From contig NZ_CAJPVH010000006.1 in assembly GCF_905397395.1 (NCBI RefSeq), positions 119,976 through 183,975 on the forward strand: 64,000 bases of DNA. The letters run 5' to 3'. This document shows positions 39,801 through 48,300 of the stretch, piece after piece. The stretch comes from Cupriavidus campinensis (GTDB taxonomy: Bacteria; Pseudomonadota; Gammaproteobacteria; Burkholderiales; Burkholderiaceae). The notes under the pieces are model-generated. The model was not told where the DNA came from and did no database searches. It saw only the letters and a program-made list of their open reading frames with translations. Within the stretch, counting starts at the first letter, position 1, and the number at the start of each line of letters is the position of its first letter. The position numbers and the translations under genes were made by a program.

Positions 39801-40844
39801 ATGCGCATCGATGGCATTTCCTTTCTTCCGGCATCCCGCAGGATGGACAACGAGGCCGTGCTGGATGAGATCCGCCGTCACAGCACACCCGGATTCGACG
39901 GCAACGTCGAGCACGCGCTTACCTACATCCGCTGGAAGCTCAATGAGACGCAGGTGAAGACGCGCTACTGGTTCGACGAGGGCGAGCGGCCGCTGGACCA
40001 CATGGTCCGCGCCGCCGAACAGGCGATGGCGCAGGCCGGCTGCGGCCCGGATGACGTGGATCTGCTGATCTACGCGGGCAACACCCGGGGCTTCATCGAG
40101 CCCGGCGATGCGTACTTCGTTGCGGACGCGCTGGGCATGGACAGCGTGGACTGCTTCGACATCGTCGACGCCTGCATGGCGTGGACGCGCGCGTGCGACG
40201 TGGCGCAGAGCCATTTCCTGTCCGGACGTTACCGCACCGCACTAATCGTCAATGCCGAGTCGTACTACGTACCTGGCGGCGTCTCGTATCCCAGCAACTT
40301 CACGCTGGGTTCCCTGCGCGACATCGCGCACTGTTTCTCCGCTTACTGCGGGGGGGACGGGGCAACCGCCACGCTGCTGCGCGCCGATACAGAACAACCC
40401 TGGGTCTTTCACTACCTGTCGACGAAGCGGGGCGTCGATCTCTGCACCATTCCGCTGCCGGGCCACCTCGGGCGCGCCCGGCCCAGCGAGCGCATCGGCC
40501 TCAATGGCCTTGGTGCCTTCACCTCCTTCAGCTCGCTGGTCTTCGGCTATAGCCAGCACATGACGGACTCGCTGAAACTGCTTGCGCCCTATCGCGACAG
40601 CATCCGCCTGCTTTTTCCGCATACCGGCGGCTCTGTCCCCGCATTCCAGGGCTGGGCGGACGAGGCCGGGTTCGGGCACTGCATCCGCCACATTTTTCCG
40701 GACTACGGCAACGTGGGCGCGTGCTCCATTCCCGCCGCCATTGCCCTGCACGCGGGCGATGGGTCGCTGGCACGCGGCGACCGGATCGGATTCTGGATCG
40801 GCAGCGCCGGCATGTCATTCGCATCCTCGACGTTCATCTACTAG
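39801..40844 (+). CDS. KSIII-type condensing enzyme (FabH-like)
   Basis: A 347-residue thiolase-fold enzyme of the KAS III type. The catalytic residues are Cys125 (DIVDACMAWTRA), His274 (FPHTGGSVP) and Asn304 (DYGNVGACS). Family members prime chains by condensing acyl-CoA with malonyl-ACP, or transfer acyl groups to other nucleophiles. The region before the Cys and the cap segment (SYYVPGGVSYPSNF) differ from housekeeping FabH. AGGAGG precedes the ATG. It lies next to the kinase-aminotransferase fusion, so it might act at the start or at the release/amination step (inference). Confidence 0.86.
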   Translation: MRIDGISFLPASRRMDNEAVLDEIRRHSTPGFDGNVEHALTYIRWKLNETQVKTRYWFDEGERPLDHMVRAAEQAMAQAGCGPDDVDLLIYAGNTRGFIEPGDAYFVADALGMDSVDCFDIVDACMAWTRACDVAQSHFLSGRYRTALIVNAESYYVPGGVSYPSNFTLGSLRDIAHCFSAYCGGDGATATLLRADTEQPWVFHYLSTKRGVDLCTIPLPGHLGRARPSERIGLNGLGAFTSFSSLVFGYSQHMTDSLKLLAPYRDSIRLLFPHTGGSVPAFQGWADEAGFGHCIRHIFPDYGNVGACSIPAAIALHAGDGSLARGDRIGFWIGSAGMSFASSTFIY

Positions 40845-40858
40845 ATCGGAGCCCGACC

Positions 40859-43471
40859 ATGCTCTACGCCATGACGCTGCTGCCTTCGATGGCCTGGTTC
40901 GCCGCCTCGTACCGGCTTCGCGCCGCACGCCGCCCTCCCGCCGACCGGGCCAGCCTGCTTGGCGAGTGCATCGCCCGCTTCTGCATCGCCTCGGGCCCGC
41001 TGTACATCAAGATCGGGCAGATCCTCTCGACCCGCTCCGACCTGTTCGGGCCTGACACCATCGCCGCGCTGCAACGACTGCAGGACGATGTCCCGGCAGC
41101 TGACGAGCCGGCCGTTCGAAAGCTCCTCGCCGAGGCGTTCGGCAGCGGGTATGAATCCGTCTTCGAATCCTTCAACTATGTTCCGCTTGCCAGCGCGTCC
41201 ATTGCGCAAGTCCATGAAGTGCGGCTCGAGGGTGGCGAGCGCGCGGCGGTGAAGCTGGTCAAGCCTGGCGTCTCGCGCCGCCTGCGCAAGAGCCTGCGAT
41301 CGATTGCCCGGCTCGCGGCGCTGGCACATGCCATGGTGCCCTCGTTGCGCCATTTCAACATGCCGGTACGTGTGGCCGAGTTGCGCGAGTTACTGCTGCC
41401 ACAGGTCGACATGGAGGTGGAGGCGCGCAACATGACGGCGCTCGCGCGGAATTTCGCCAATCACCCCTTTGTCATCATCCCGCGGGTGCACACCGAACTG
41501 ACCCGCCGGAGCGTGCTGACCATGGAATATATGGAGGGCATTCCGGGCCGGGACTTCGAACGAGTGGGCATCCCCCGGGCGCAACTGGCGCGCCGCTTCC
41601 AGGATGCGATCTACACCATGCTCTACATGCATGGCGTCGCCCATGGCGACCCCCATCCCGGCAACGTGCGTTTCACGGCGGACGGCAAGATCATCTTTCT
41701 CGACTTCGGCATCACGGTCTACGTGACGGAGGCAGAGAAATGGGGATTGGCGTCGTTCTTCTTCGCGTCGATCCGGCATGAATGGGACCTCGCCACCACC
41801 CGCTTCCTGAGTCACTTCGTCGTAGACAAGGAGGCTGTGCGTGACCATCGCCAGCTCTTCGAGGACGTCAAGGCGGTGATCCTGCGGCACTTCTACGAGA
41901 TCGCGGATCAGTGGAAGACCGACGAGTTCTTCTGGGACATCAGCCAGGCACTGCGCCGCCACGGTGCCAACTACACCCCGAACTTCACCAAGGTCGAATT
42001 GACGTTGACCACCTGCGAGGGCTTCGGCAAGCAGATCGATCCGGACATCGACGTCTGGGCCAATTCCCGACGGTTCTCGGACAAATACTCGCCCTACATG
42101 AATGACGATGTGCGCCAGCGCTTCGACGGCCACTTCCACCGGGCAACGCCAAAGACACTGGCGATGCGTGACGACGCGCAGCGATTCATGATCGCGTCCA
42201 TCCACATGAACCGCTACTTCTTTCCCTGCACCTATCCGATGTTCGCGCGCCGGGCCCAGGGATGCCAGATCGAAGACGTCGACGGCAATCGCTATATCGA
42301 TCTGACCGGTGGCTACGGGCCGCACATCCTCGGCTACGCGCATCCGGCAATTGTCGCCGCACAGCAGGCGGCCGTGGCGGACGGTTGCCTGAACGCTGTC
42401 GGCAACCCGTCGGAGGTTGAACTTACCCGGCTGCTGGTGGATGCGTTCCCGGGTAGCGGTTACGCCTGCCTCTCGAATTCGGGAACGGAGGCCGTCATCC
42501 AGGCGCTGCGCATTTGCCGCGCCTACCGGCAACGGGGAAAGGTGGCGAAATGCGAGGGCCAGTACCACGGCTTCTCCGACCAGGCCATGGTCAGCTCGTG
42601 GTTTCAGCAACGCGGGCCGGTAGAGCGGCCCGAGCCGGTGGCAGGCTGTCCCGGCACCCCGGACGAAACGGTGAACAACACCGTTGTCCTCCAGTACGGC
42701 CATCCAGAAAGCCTGCGCGTGCTGCGCGAGCGTGCCGAGGAAATCGACTGCGTCATTCTCGAACCCCTGCCGTTTTCCGTGGGGAGGCTCGACACCGAAT
42801 TCCTCCAGCAATTGCGTGCGGCCTGCTCCGAGCTCGACATCCCGCTGGTGTTCGATGAGGTCGTGAGCGGCTTCCGCGTCTGCTACGGCGGCGCCCAAAC
42901 CCTGGCGAACGTCACACCGGACCTGACGGTACTGGGCAAGATCATTGGCGGCGGCATGCCGTGCGGCGCCGTGGTGGGGAGCCGGAAGCTGATGGAGATC
43001 GCCCGCAGTACTGCCGACCCCTTCCGCGACTACGAGACGCGGGTCTTCCTGGGCGGCACCATGAGCGGCAACTCATTGAGCGCCGCGTCTGGCGCCGCGA
43101 TGCTGACATATCTCCGCGACCATCCCGAGGTCTATCAGACGCTGCATGCGAAGAGTGAATGGCTGCTTGAGCAGCTGACAAGCATCGCCCGCGCCCTGCA
43201 AGTGCCGGCCCGCATCAAATCCATGCGCTCGATCTTCACGGTGAGCTTTTCGCATCGGGAAACCCGCTTCTATCGCGAGATCCAGGGCGGCAGCGACTAC
43301 AAGGCCAGCATCGCACTGGCCTATTACATGCGCACGCATGGCGTCTATATGCCGGAGCTGCACTTCCTCGCCCTGAGCGACGCCCACATGCCCGCCGATC
43401 TGGAACAGGTCTGCGAGGCGTTCCGCCAATCACTCACCGAGATGAAACGCGATGGCTTCTTCGTCGACTGA
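40859..43471 (+). CDS. UbiB/ABC1 kinase-fold domain fused to class III PLP aminotransferase
   Basis: A single 870-residue frame with two enzymes. Residues 1 to about 430 form a complete UbiB/COQ8 unit: KIGQ near residue 57, SIAQVH, AVKLVKPGV, VDMEVEARN, the catalytic loop HGDPHPGN (262-269) and DFG (282-284). Residues from about 440 form a class III aminotransferase like glutamate-1-semialdehyde aminomutase, with SNSGTEAVIQALR, FDEVVSGFR and the PLP lysine Lys694 (LGKIIGGGMPCG). UbiB proteins act at membranes on isoprenoid-lipid pathways, so this fusion could present a membrane-bound polyene to the aminotransferase (inference). No stop or frameshift separates the halves. The end overlaps the MMPL gene by 20 bases. 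Confidence 0.88.
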   Translation: MLYAMTLLPSMAWFAASYRLRAARRPPADRASLLGECIARFCIASGPLYIKIGQILSTRSDLFGPDTIAALQRLQDDVPAADEPAVRKLLAEAFGSGYESVFESFNYVPLASASIAQVHEVRLEGGERAAVKLVKPGVSRRLRKSLRSIARLAALAHAMVPSLRHFNMPVRVAELRELLLPQVDMEVEARNMTALARNFANHPFVIIPRVHTELTRRSVLTMEYMEGIPGRDFERVGIPRAQLARRFQDAIYTMLYMHGVAHGDPHPGNVRFTADGKIIFLDFGITVYVTEAEKWGLASFFFASIRHEWDLATTRFLSHFVVDKEAVRDHRQLFEDVKAVILRHFYEIADQWKTDEFFWDISQALRRHGANYTPNFTKVELTLTTCEGFGKQIDPDIDVWANSRRFSDKYSPYMNDDVRQRFDGHFHRATPKTLAMRDDAQRFMIASIHMNRYFFPCTYPMFARRAQGCQIEDVDGNRYIDLTGGYGPHILGYAHPAIVAAQQAAVADGCLNAVGNPSEVELTRLLVDAFPGSGYACLSNSGTEAVIQALRICRAYRQRGKVAKCEGQYHGFSDQAMVSSWFQQRGPVERPEPVAGCPGTPDETVNNTVVLQYGHPESLRVLRERAEEIDCVILEPLPFSVGRLDTEFLQQLRAACSELDIPLVFDEVVSGFRVCYGGAQTLANVTPDLTVLGKIIGGGMPCGAVVGSRKLMEIARSTADPFRDYETRVFLGGTMSGNSLSAASGAAMLTYLRDHPEVYQTLHAKSEWLLEQLTSIARALQVPARIKSMRSIFTVSFSHRETRFYREIQGGSDYKASIALAYYMRTHGVYMPELHFLALSDAHMPADLEQVCEAFRQSLTEMKRDGFFVD

Positions 43472-45836
43472 ACCCCGCCTGCGCGACCCGGACGCGTCCC
43501 ATCACGCCTTGGCCATACGCTATGCGGCATGGCTGGTCAGGCGGCGATGGATGGTGATCGTCGCGACGGTGCTACTTTGCGTGGCGGCCAGTGCGGGACT
43601 CGAGCGCATCGCCTTCAGCAGTGACTATCGCGATTTCTTCCGTTCGGACGATCCGCAACTGCTCGCCAATCAGGCACTGCAAGACGCTTATGCAGACGAC
43701 AACCAGGCGCTGGTGGCCTTTGTCCCCCGAGACGGGACGGTGTTTACGCCTCGCGCGCTGGACGCAATGGCGCGCTTCACCGAACTGGCATGGCGGCTGC
43801 CCCATGTGCGACGCGTGGACAGTCTCACGAACCATCAGCATGCCGAAGCCCACGACGATGACCTCCGGGTGCGCCCCCTATACCAGCCGGGGACGGGCCA
43901 GACACCCGAAGCGATCGCAGCCATCCGCGCCATCGCACTCAGCGAGCCGCTATTGGTAAAGCGGTTGGTCTCGCCCGATGGGTCCGTGGCGGGAATCAGT
44001 ATCAGCTTCACGCTCCCCGCGCCAACGGAGACAACCTTGCCGGAGGCCGTGCATGCACTGCGCGCCCTGATGGACCAGGCGCGCGCGCTGGACCCCGATA
44101 TCCGCGTTATGGCCACGGGCGGCATATTGCTCGACAACGCCTTCGACGAGGAAGCGAAGGCCGACCTGGCCACGCTGACGCCACTGATGTACGCGCTGAT
44201 TCTCGTCGTCATGTTCGTGGCGTTGCGCAGTGCGTGCGGCGTGGCGGCTGCGTTGCTGACGATGACGTTGGCGATCTTCGCCGCGCTCGGCATGGTCGGC
44301 TGGTTTGGCGTCAAGCTCACGGCCATCTCCGTCTCCACGCCGACCATCCTCACCACCATCGCCGTCGCGAACTGCTTGCACGTAATCGTCTACACGATCC
44401 GGCGGATGGGGGCCGGCGCGTCACGGCATGATGCCGTACGGGATGCCGTGGCAGCAAACGCCCCCATCATGCTGGTGGCCTGTGGCACGGACGCGCTCGG
44501 CTTCTTCAGCATGTGCCTGTCGGACGTTCCACCGGTCGCCAACTTCGGCGTGATGCTGGGCATTGGTGCCATCGTGGTGCTGCTGTTGTCAGCGTCGTTC
44601 CTCCCGGCGTGCCTGGCCGTGCTGCCGATCTCCGGGCAGCAGCGGATGCTGCGGCAGGGGCATGCCATCGGCCGCATGGCGGGCGCCCTGGTGGCGTGGC
44701 GAAAGCCGGTGTTCATCGGGGTGGCGCTGCTCAACCTCGCTGCCGCCTGGTTCGTCACGCGCAATCAACTCGAGGACAATTTCGTCGACTATTTCAGTCC
44801 GGCCGTCGAGTTCCGCCGCGATACGGACTTCATCCAGTCGCATCTGTCCGGCGTCCATACCGTGTACTACGCGGTGCCGTCAGGTGCCGGGGGTACGGTA
44901 GGTTCGGCCGCGTACCTGCGGGATCTGGACAGGTTTGCCGACTGGCTACGCGCGCAGCCCGAAGTCTTCCAGGTCAGTTCGCTCGCCGACGTGGTCAAGC
45001 GCGTTCACCGCACGCTGCATGGCGATGCGCCGACCGCATATCGCGTGCCTGATGATGACATGGCGGCGGCCCAGGTATTACTCGTGTACGAGCTGTCCCT
45101 GCCACCGGGGCTGGATCTGAACGATCAGATTCGGATCGACCGCTCGGCCAGCAAGCTGACCGTGGTCCTGCGCGACATCACGTCCACGGCATTGGTGGCC
45201 TTCGACCAGCGCGTGCAGGCGTGGATGCGCGCAAACCTGCCGGCCGGCATGCAGGCGTCTGGCGCTGGGCCGTCCATCATGTTCTCGCATATCGGCGAGA
45301 TGAATGTCGCCGGTACGCTGCAGGGGTATGTGCTGCAGATCCTGCTCGTTTCCGTCGTCATCGGGCTGGTGTTGCGCAGTGTCCGACTGGGCTTTGCCAG
45401 CCTGCTTCCGAACGTCCTGCCGTCCTTGATGGCTTTCGGGCTTTGGGGAACGTTCGTCGGGCAAGTCGGCCTGTCGGTGGCGGTGGTGGGGGTGCTGACC
45501 TACGGGATCATCGTCGACGACACGATTCACAGCGTCTTCAAGTACCACCGGGCCCGCACGGTGCTGGGTCTGTCGCCCCGGGCCGCGGTGGAGAACGCGT
45601 ACAGCATTTCCGGCATGGCGGTGCTGTTCACCACCTCGGTACTGGTGGCCGGCTTCGGCGTGCTGATCTTCTCGCACTTCGACCTGAACGCCGACATGGG
45701 AATCATGTCCGTGTTGACGATCGCGATTGCCGCCATCGTGGACCTTGTGCTGCTGCCGCCATTGCTATTTGCCATCGACCGGGACACCCCGAAGCCGGCT
45801 TCCGCCCCCCACTCCCAACCGTTGAAAGGCATTTGA
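43452..45836 (+). CDS. MMPL/RND-family exporter
   Basis: A 794-residue inner-membrane protein of the MMPL type, related to hopanoid, mycolate and aryl polyene transporters. It has two repeats, each with one helix, a large periplasmic domain (about residues 60-240 and 450-620) and a five-helix bundle. The second bundle has GIIVDDTIHSVFKYHRAR, with the acidic pair typical of proton-driven RND members. The first has ILTTIAVANCLHVIVY without it. It likely moves the lipid-like product out of the inner membrane. The start lies within the last 20 bases of the fusion gene, and the next gene begins one base after its stop. Confidence 0.88.
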   Translation: MASSSTEPRLRDPDASHHALAIRYAAWLVRRRWMVIVATVLLCVAASAGLERIAFSSDYRDFFRSDDPQLLANQALQDAYADDNQALVAFVPRDGTVFTPRALDAMARFTELAWRLPHVRRVDSLTNHQHAEAHDDDLRVRPLYQPGTGQTPEAIAAIRAIALSEPLLVKRLVSPDGSVAGISISFTLPAPTETTLPEAVHALRALMDQARALDPDIRVMATGGILLDNAFDEEAKADLATLTPLMYALILVVMFVALRSACGVAAALLTMTLAIFAALGMVGWFGVKLTAISVSTPTILTTIAVANCLHVIVYTIRRMGAGASRHDAVRDAVAANAPIMLVACGTDALGFFSMCLSDVPPVANFGVMLGIGAIVVLLLSASFLPACLAVLPISGQQRMLRQGHAIGRMAGALVAWRKPVFIGVALLNLAAAWFVTRNQLEDNFVDYFSPAVEFRRDTDFIQSHLSGVHTVYYAVPSGAGGTVGSAAYLRDLDRFADWLRAQPEVFQVSSLADVVKRVHRTLHGDAPTAYRVPDDDMAAAQVLLVYELSLPPGLDLNDQIRIDRSASKLTVVLRDITSTALVAFDQRVQAWMRANLPAGMQASGAGPSIMFSHIGEMNVAGTLQGYVLQILLVSVVIGLVLRSVRLGFASLLPNVLPSLMAFGLWGTFVGQVGLSVAVVGVLTYGIIVDDTIHSVFKYHRARTVLGLSPRAAVENAYSISGMAVLFTTSVLVAGFGVLIFSHFDLNADMGIMSVLTIAIAAIVDLVLLPPLLFAIDRDTPKPASAPHSQPLKGI

Positions 45837-45837
45837 C

Positions 45838-46635
45838 ATGATGAAGCTCCGGATGCGCCTTGTGGCGCTTGTGTTCTGTCTGATCGCGGTATCGCCCGTG
45901 GCTGCGGCGGCGGAAGACGCCACCCGCGGCGAAGCCATCGTCGCGGAGATGTACGCGCGCGAACGCGGGTTCAGCAGCTATCGCATGGATATGGAAATGA
46001 TCCTGCGTGACCGGCATGGCCAGCAAAGCGTGCGCAAGATGCGTGGCGCCGTGCTCGAGACGGACGGCGACGGTGACAAGCACCTGATGCTGTTCGAGTC
46101 TCCGGCCGACATCCGGCACACGGCCTTCCTGAGTTTTGCGCATGCCGACAAACCCGACGATCAGTGGCTATACCTGCCGGCCCTGAAGCGCACGCGGCGC
46201 ATCGCCTCGGACAGCAAGTCGGGCTCGTTCATGGGCAGCGAGTTCTCATTCGAAGACCTGACCTCGCAGTTGCCGCGCAAGTTCAGCCACCGCTATCTGG
46301 GCGACGAAGACACCGGCGGGACCCCGTGCTTCAAGGTCGAGCGCACGCCCCGCTACGAGGGCTCCGGCTATACGAAGCAGGTGCTGTGGATCGACCGCGA
46401 GCGGTACGTGACATTGAAGGCGGAACTGTACGACCGTCGCGGGGCCTTGCAGAAGACGCTCGAGAGCGGCGACTTTGCCGCCTACGGACAGCAGTTGCTG
46501 AAGCCAGGGTGGATGAACATGGTGAACCATCAGACCGGCAAGTCGACCCGCATCAATATGTCTGGCTACAAGTTCCGGGATGGCGGCGTCGACAAGCGGG
46601 ATTTCGAGCCGCAGCGGCTGGAGTATGTTCGCTAA
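45838..46635 (+). CDS. LolA-like periplasmic outer-membrane lipoprotein-sorting protein
   Basis: A 265-residue exported protein. The signal peptide is LVALVFCLIAVSPVAAAAE. The mature part matches the LolA-like family that accompanies MMPL exporters: YRMDMEMILRDRHGQ, WLYLPALKRTRRI, SKSGSFMGSEFSFEDL and a C-terminal YKFRDGGVDKRDFEPQRL. Such proteins shuttle hydrophobic molecules through the periplasm. Its tight coupling to the exporter and barrel genes points to a common route to the outer membrane. Confidence 0.85.
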   Translation: MMKLRMRLVALVFCLIAVSPVAAAAEDATRGEAIVAEMYARERGFSSYRMDMEMILRDRHGQQSVRKMRGAVLETDGDGDKHLMLFESPADIRHTAFLSFAHADKPDDQWLYLPALKRTRRIASDSKSGSFMGSEFSFEDLTSQLPRKFSHRYLGDEDTGGTPCFKVERTPRYEGSGYTKQVLWIDRERYVTLKAELYDRRGALQKTLESGDFAAYGQQLLKPGWMNMVNHQTGKSTRINMSGYKFRDGGVDKRDFEPQRLEYVR

Positions 46636-47806
46636 ACGGGGATGCGTCCGTTGGCTCGCTACCCTGTGTCTCGTCTGGCATGCGGGCACTGGCCACGCGA
46701 TGCCAGTCGTCGAGACAAGCGGGAGTATCGGTCCGGAAGTCTGGCTGTTCAATCGCCCCCCCGCATTTCAGGCACAGCACCAACATGCCGCGGCCTTGGT
46801 CCTCAATCTCGGCTGGGTTGTCACACACCCCATGTACCCGGGCGTCACCGGCCGGCTGACCCCTTACGTCCGCCTGGACGTTTCCGATCCGGACATGCGT
46901 TACTTCGATTTTCGCGAAGCCACCGTCCGTGCCGAGCGCGGCGACAACCTCTGGCAAGCCGGGATGGAGACATTGGACTGGAGCGTGATGGAGTCACGCC
47001 ATCCGGTCAACATCATCAACCAGATCGATACCCGCGCGGACATCGATCTGGAGGCCAAGCTCGGCCAGCCGATGCTGTCTTACACGCGCTTCAGCGCGGC
47101 GTACGGACGTCTCGCCGTGTACTGGATGCCGTGGTTCCGGCCACGCCCCCAACTGGGCCTACGAAGCCGGCAACGCATGGGGCCGCTGGCACCGGAGGCC
47201 CCCTCCCACGGCCTGGCGCCCTGGCAGCAGACCAACGATATCGCCGTACGCTGGTCGGGGACCATCGCGGATGCCGACGTCGGTGCCTACTACTTCGATG
47301 GCTTGTCACGCGAGCCCACCATCGCCCCCGACTTGACGACGGCCTACCAGCGCATCCGACAGTTGGGGCTGACCGGTGTGTTGCCCGCTGGCAGCATGCT
47401 GTGGAAGGGCGAGGCGATCTTTCGTTGGGGGCAGGGTGCGCCTTTCGGTGCCTATATCGTCGGTGCGGAATACACATTCGCCAGGCCCGACGGCGACCTT
47501 TCACTGCTGTTCGAATACCTGCGCGACCACCGCGACGCCAGCGCGCCGTTCACGCCGTTCACACACGGCCCCTTCGCCGGCGTGCGTATTCGCCTCAACG
47601 AGTCCGGTGATGCGGAACTGCAATACGGCGTGCTGCACGACCGTGCGACCCGCATCCTGATGCACAAACTCGAGTTCAGCCGTCGGTTCGGCAAATCCGC
47701 ACGGCTGCGTCTGGTAGCCCGTAAGGCGAGTTGCGACGGCGACAGCGTTTTTGAGGCGCTGTGTCGCGACAGCATGTTGCAGGTCAATCTGACCCACAAC
47801 TTTTAG
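46625..47806 (+). CDS. Predicted outer-membrane beta-barrel protein
   Basis: A 393-residue protein with a signal peptide (WLATLCLVWHAGTGHA) and alternating hydrophobic strands throughout, ending LQVNLTHNF with the terminal aromatic residue typical of outer-membrane barrels. I do not recognise a specific family. Its start lies inside the end of the LolA-like gene (11-base overlap), so it is probably the outer-membrane partner of the exporter pathway. A role as porin or surface anchor cannot be told apart. Confidence 0.7.
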   Translation: MFAKRGCVRWLATLCLVWHAGTGHAMPVVETSGSIGPEVWLFNRPPAFQAQHQHAAALVLNLGWVVTHPMYPGVTGRLTPYVRLDVSDPDMRYFDFREATVRAERGDNLWQAGMETLDWSVMESRHPVNIINQIDTRADIDLEAKLGQPMLSYTRFSAAYGRLAVYWMPWFRPRPQLGLRSRQRMGPLAPEAPSHGLAPWQQTNDIAVRWSGTIADADVGAYYFDGLSREPTIAPDLTTAYQRIRQLGLTGVLPAGSMLWKGEAIFRWGQGAPFGAYIVGAEYTFARPDGDLSLLFEYLRDHRDASAPFTPFTHGPFAGVRIRLNESGDAELQYGVLHDRATRILMHKLEFSRRFGKSARLRLVARKASCDGDSVFEALCRDSMLQVNLTHNF

Positions 47807-47840
47807 CCCTACGCTTTTGATCCCAACCCTATCCGAGGCC

Positions 47841-48287
47841 ATGATGATCACGCCTATTCTCGCCACTTCCGCCGCAGCTTGCAGCGCGCTTGTCGCCTTC
47901 CTGCATATCTACATCATCGCCAAAGGGCCGCAGGCGTACCGTGCCTTCGGCGCCGGCGAGGCCCTCGCAGGCATGGCGGAGCGCGGCTCCTGGGTGCCGG
48001 GATTGCTGACAGCGGGCATCACCGGGGTGTTCTTCGTCTTTGCCGCCTACTATGCGGCGGCTGCCGGGTTGCTGCCGACGCTCCCCCAGATGCGCATCGC
48101 GGTGATCGGTATTGCAGCAATCTATACGCTGCGGGGCGGCCTCATCGTAGTGGGATGGGCGCTCCGGCAACCCCTGTCCACGTTCGACATCCAATCCTCG
48201 TTCGCATCTCTGGCTATCGGGCTCCTTCACTGCGCGGCCGCCTGGTGCTGGCTCGCAGCGACCGATGCTGTCGAGACGGCGCGCTAA
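47841..48287 (+). CDS. Small integral membrane protein, unknown function
   Basis: A 148-residue protein with four predicted transmembrane helices (about residues 5-27, 54-80, 85-106 and 118-140). The loop KGPQAYRAFGAGE follows helix 1. I recognise no catalytic motif. Two adjacent ATGs occur at 47841 and 47844. An earlier frame start at 47817 is less likely. It lies between the outer-membrane protein and the malonyltransferase genes in the same operon. Confidence 0.7.
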   Translation: MMITPILATSAAACSALVAFLHIYIIAKGPQAYRAFGAGEALAGMAERGSWVPGLLTAGITGVFFVFAAYYAAAAGLLPTLPQMRIAVIGIAAIYTLRGGLIVVGWALRQPLSTFDIQSSFASLAIGLLHCAAAWCWLAATDAVETAR

Positions 48288-48300
48288 GGGGGCGTCGGCA

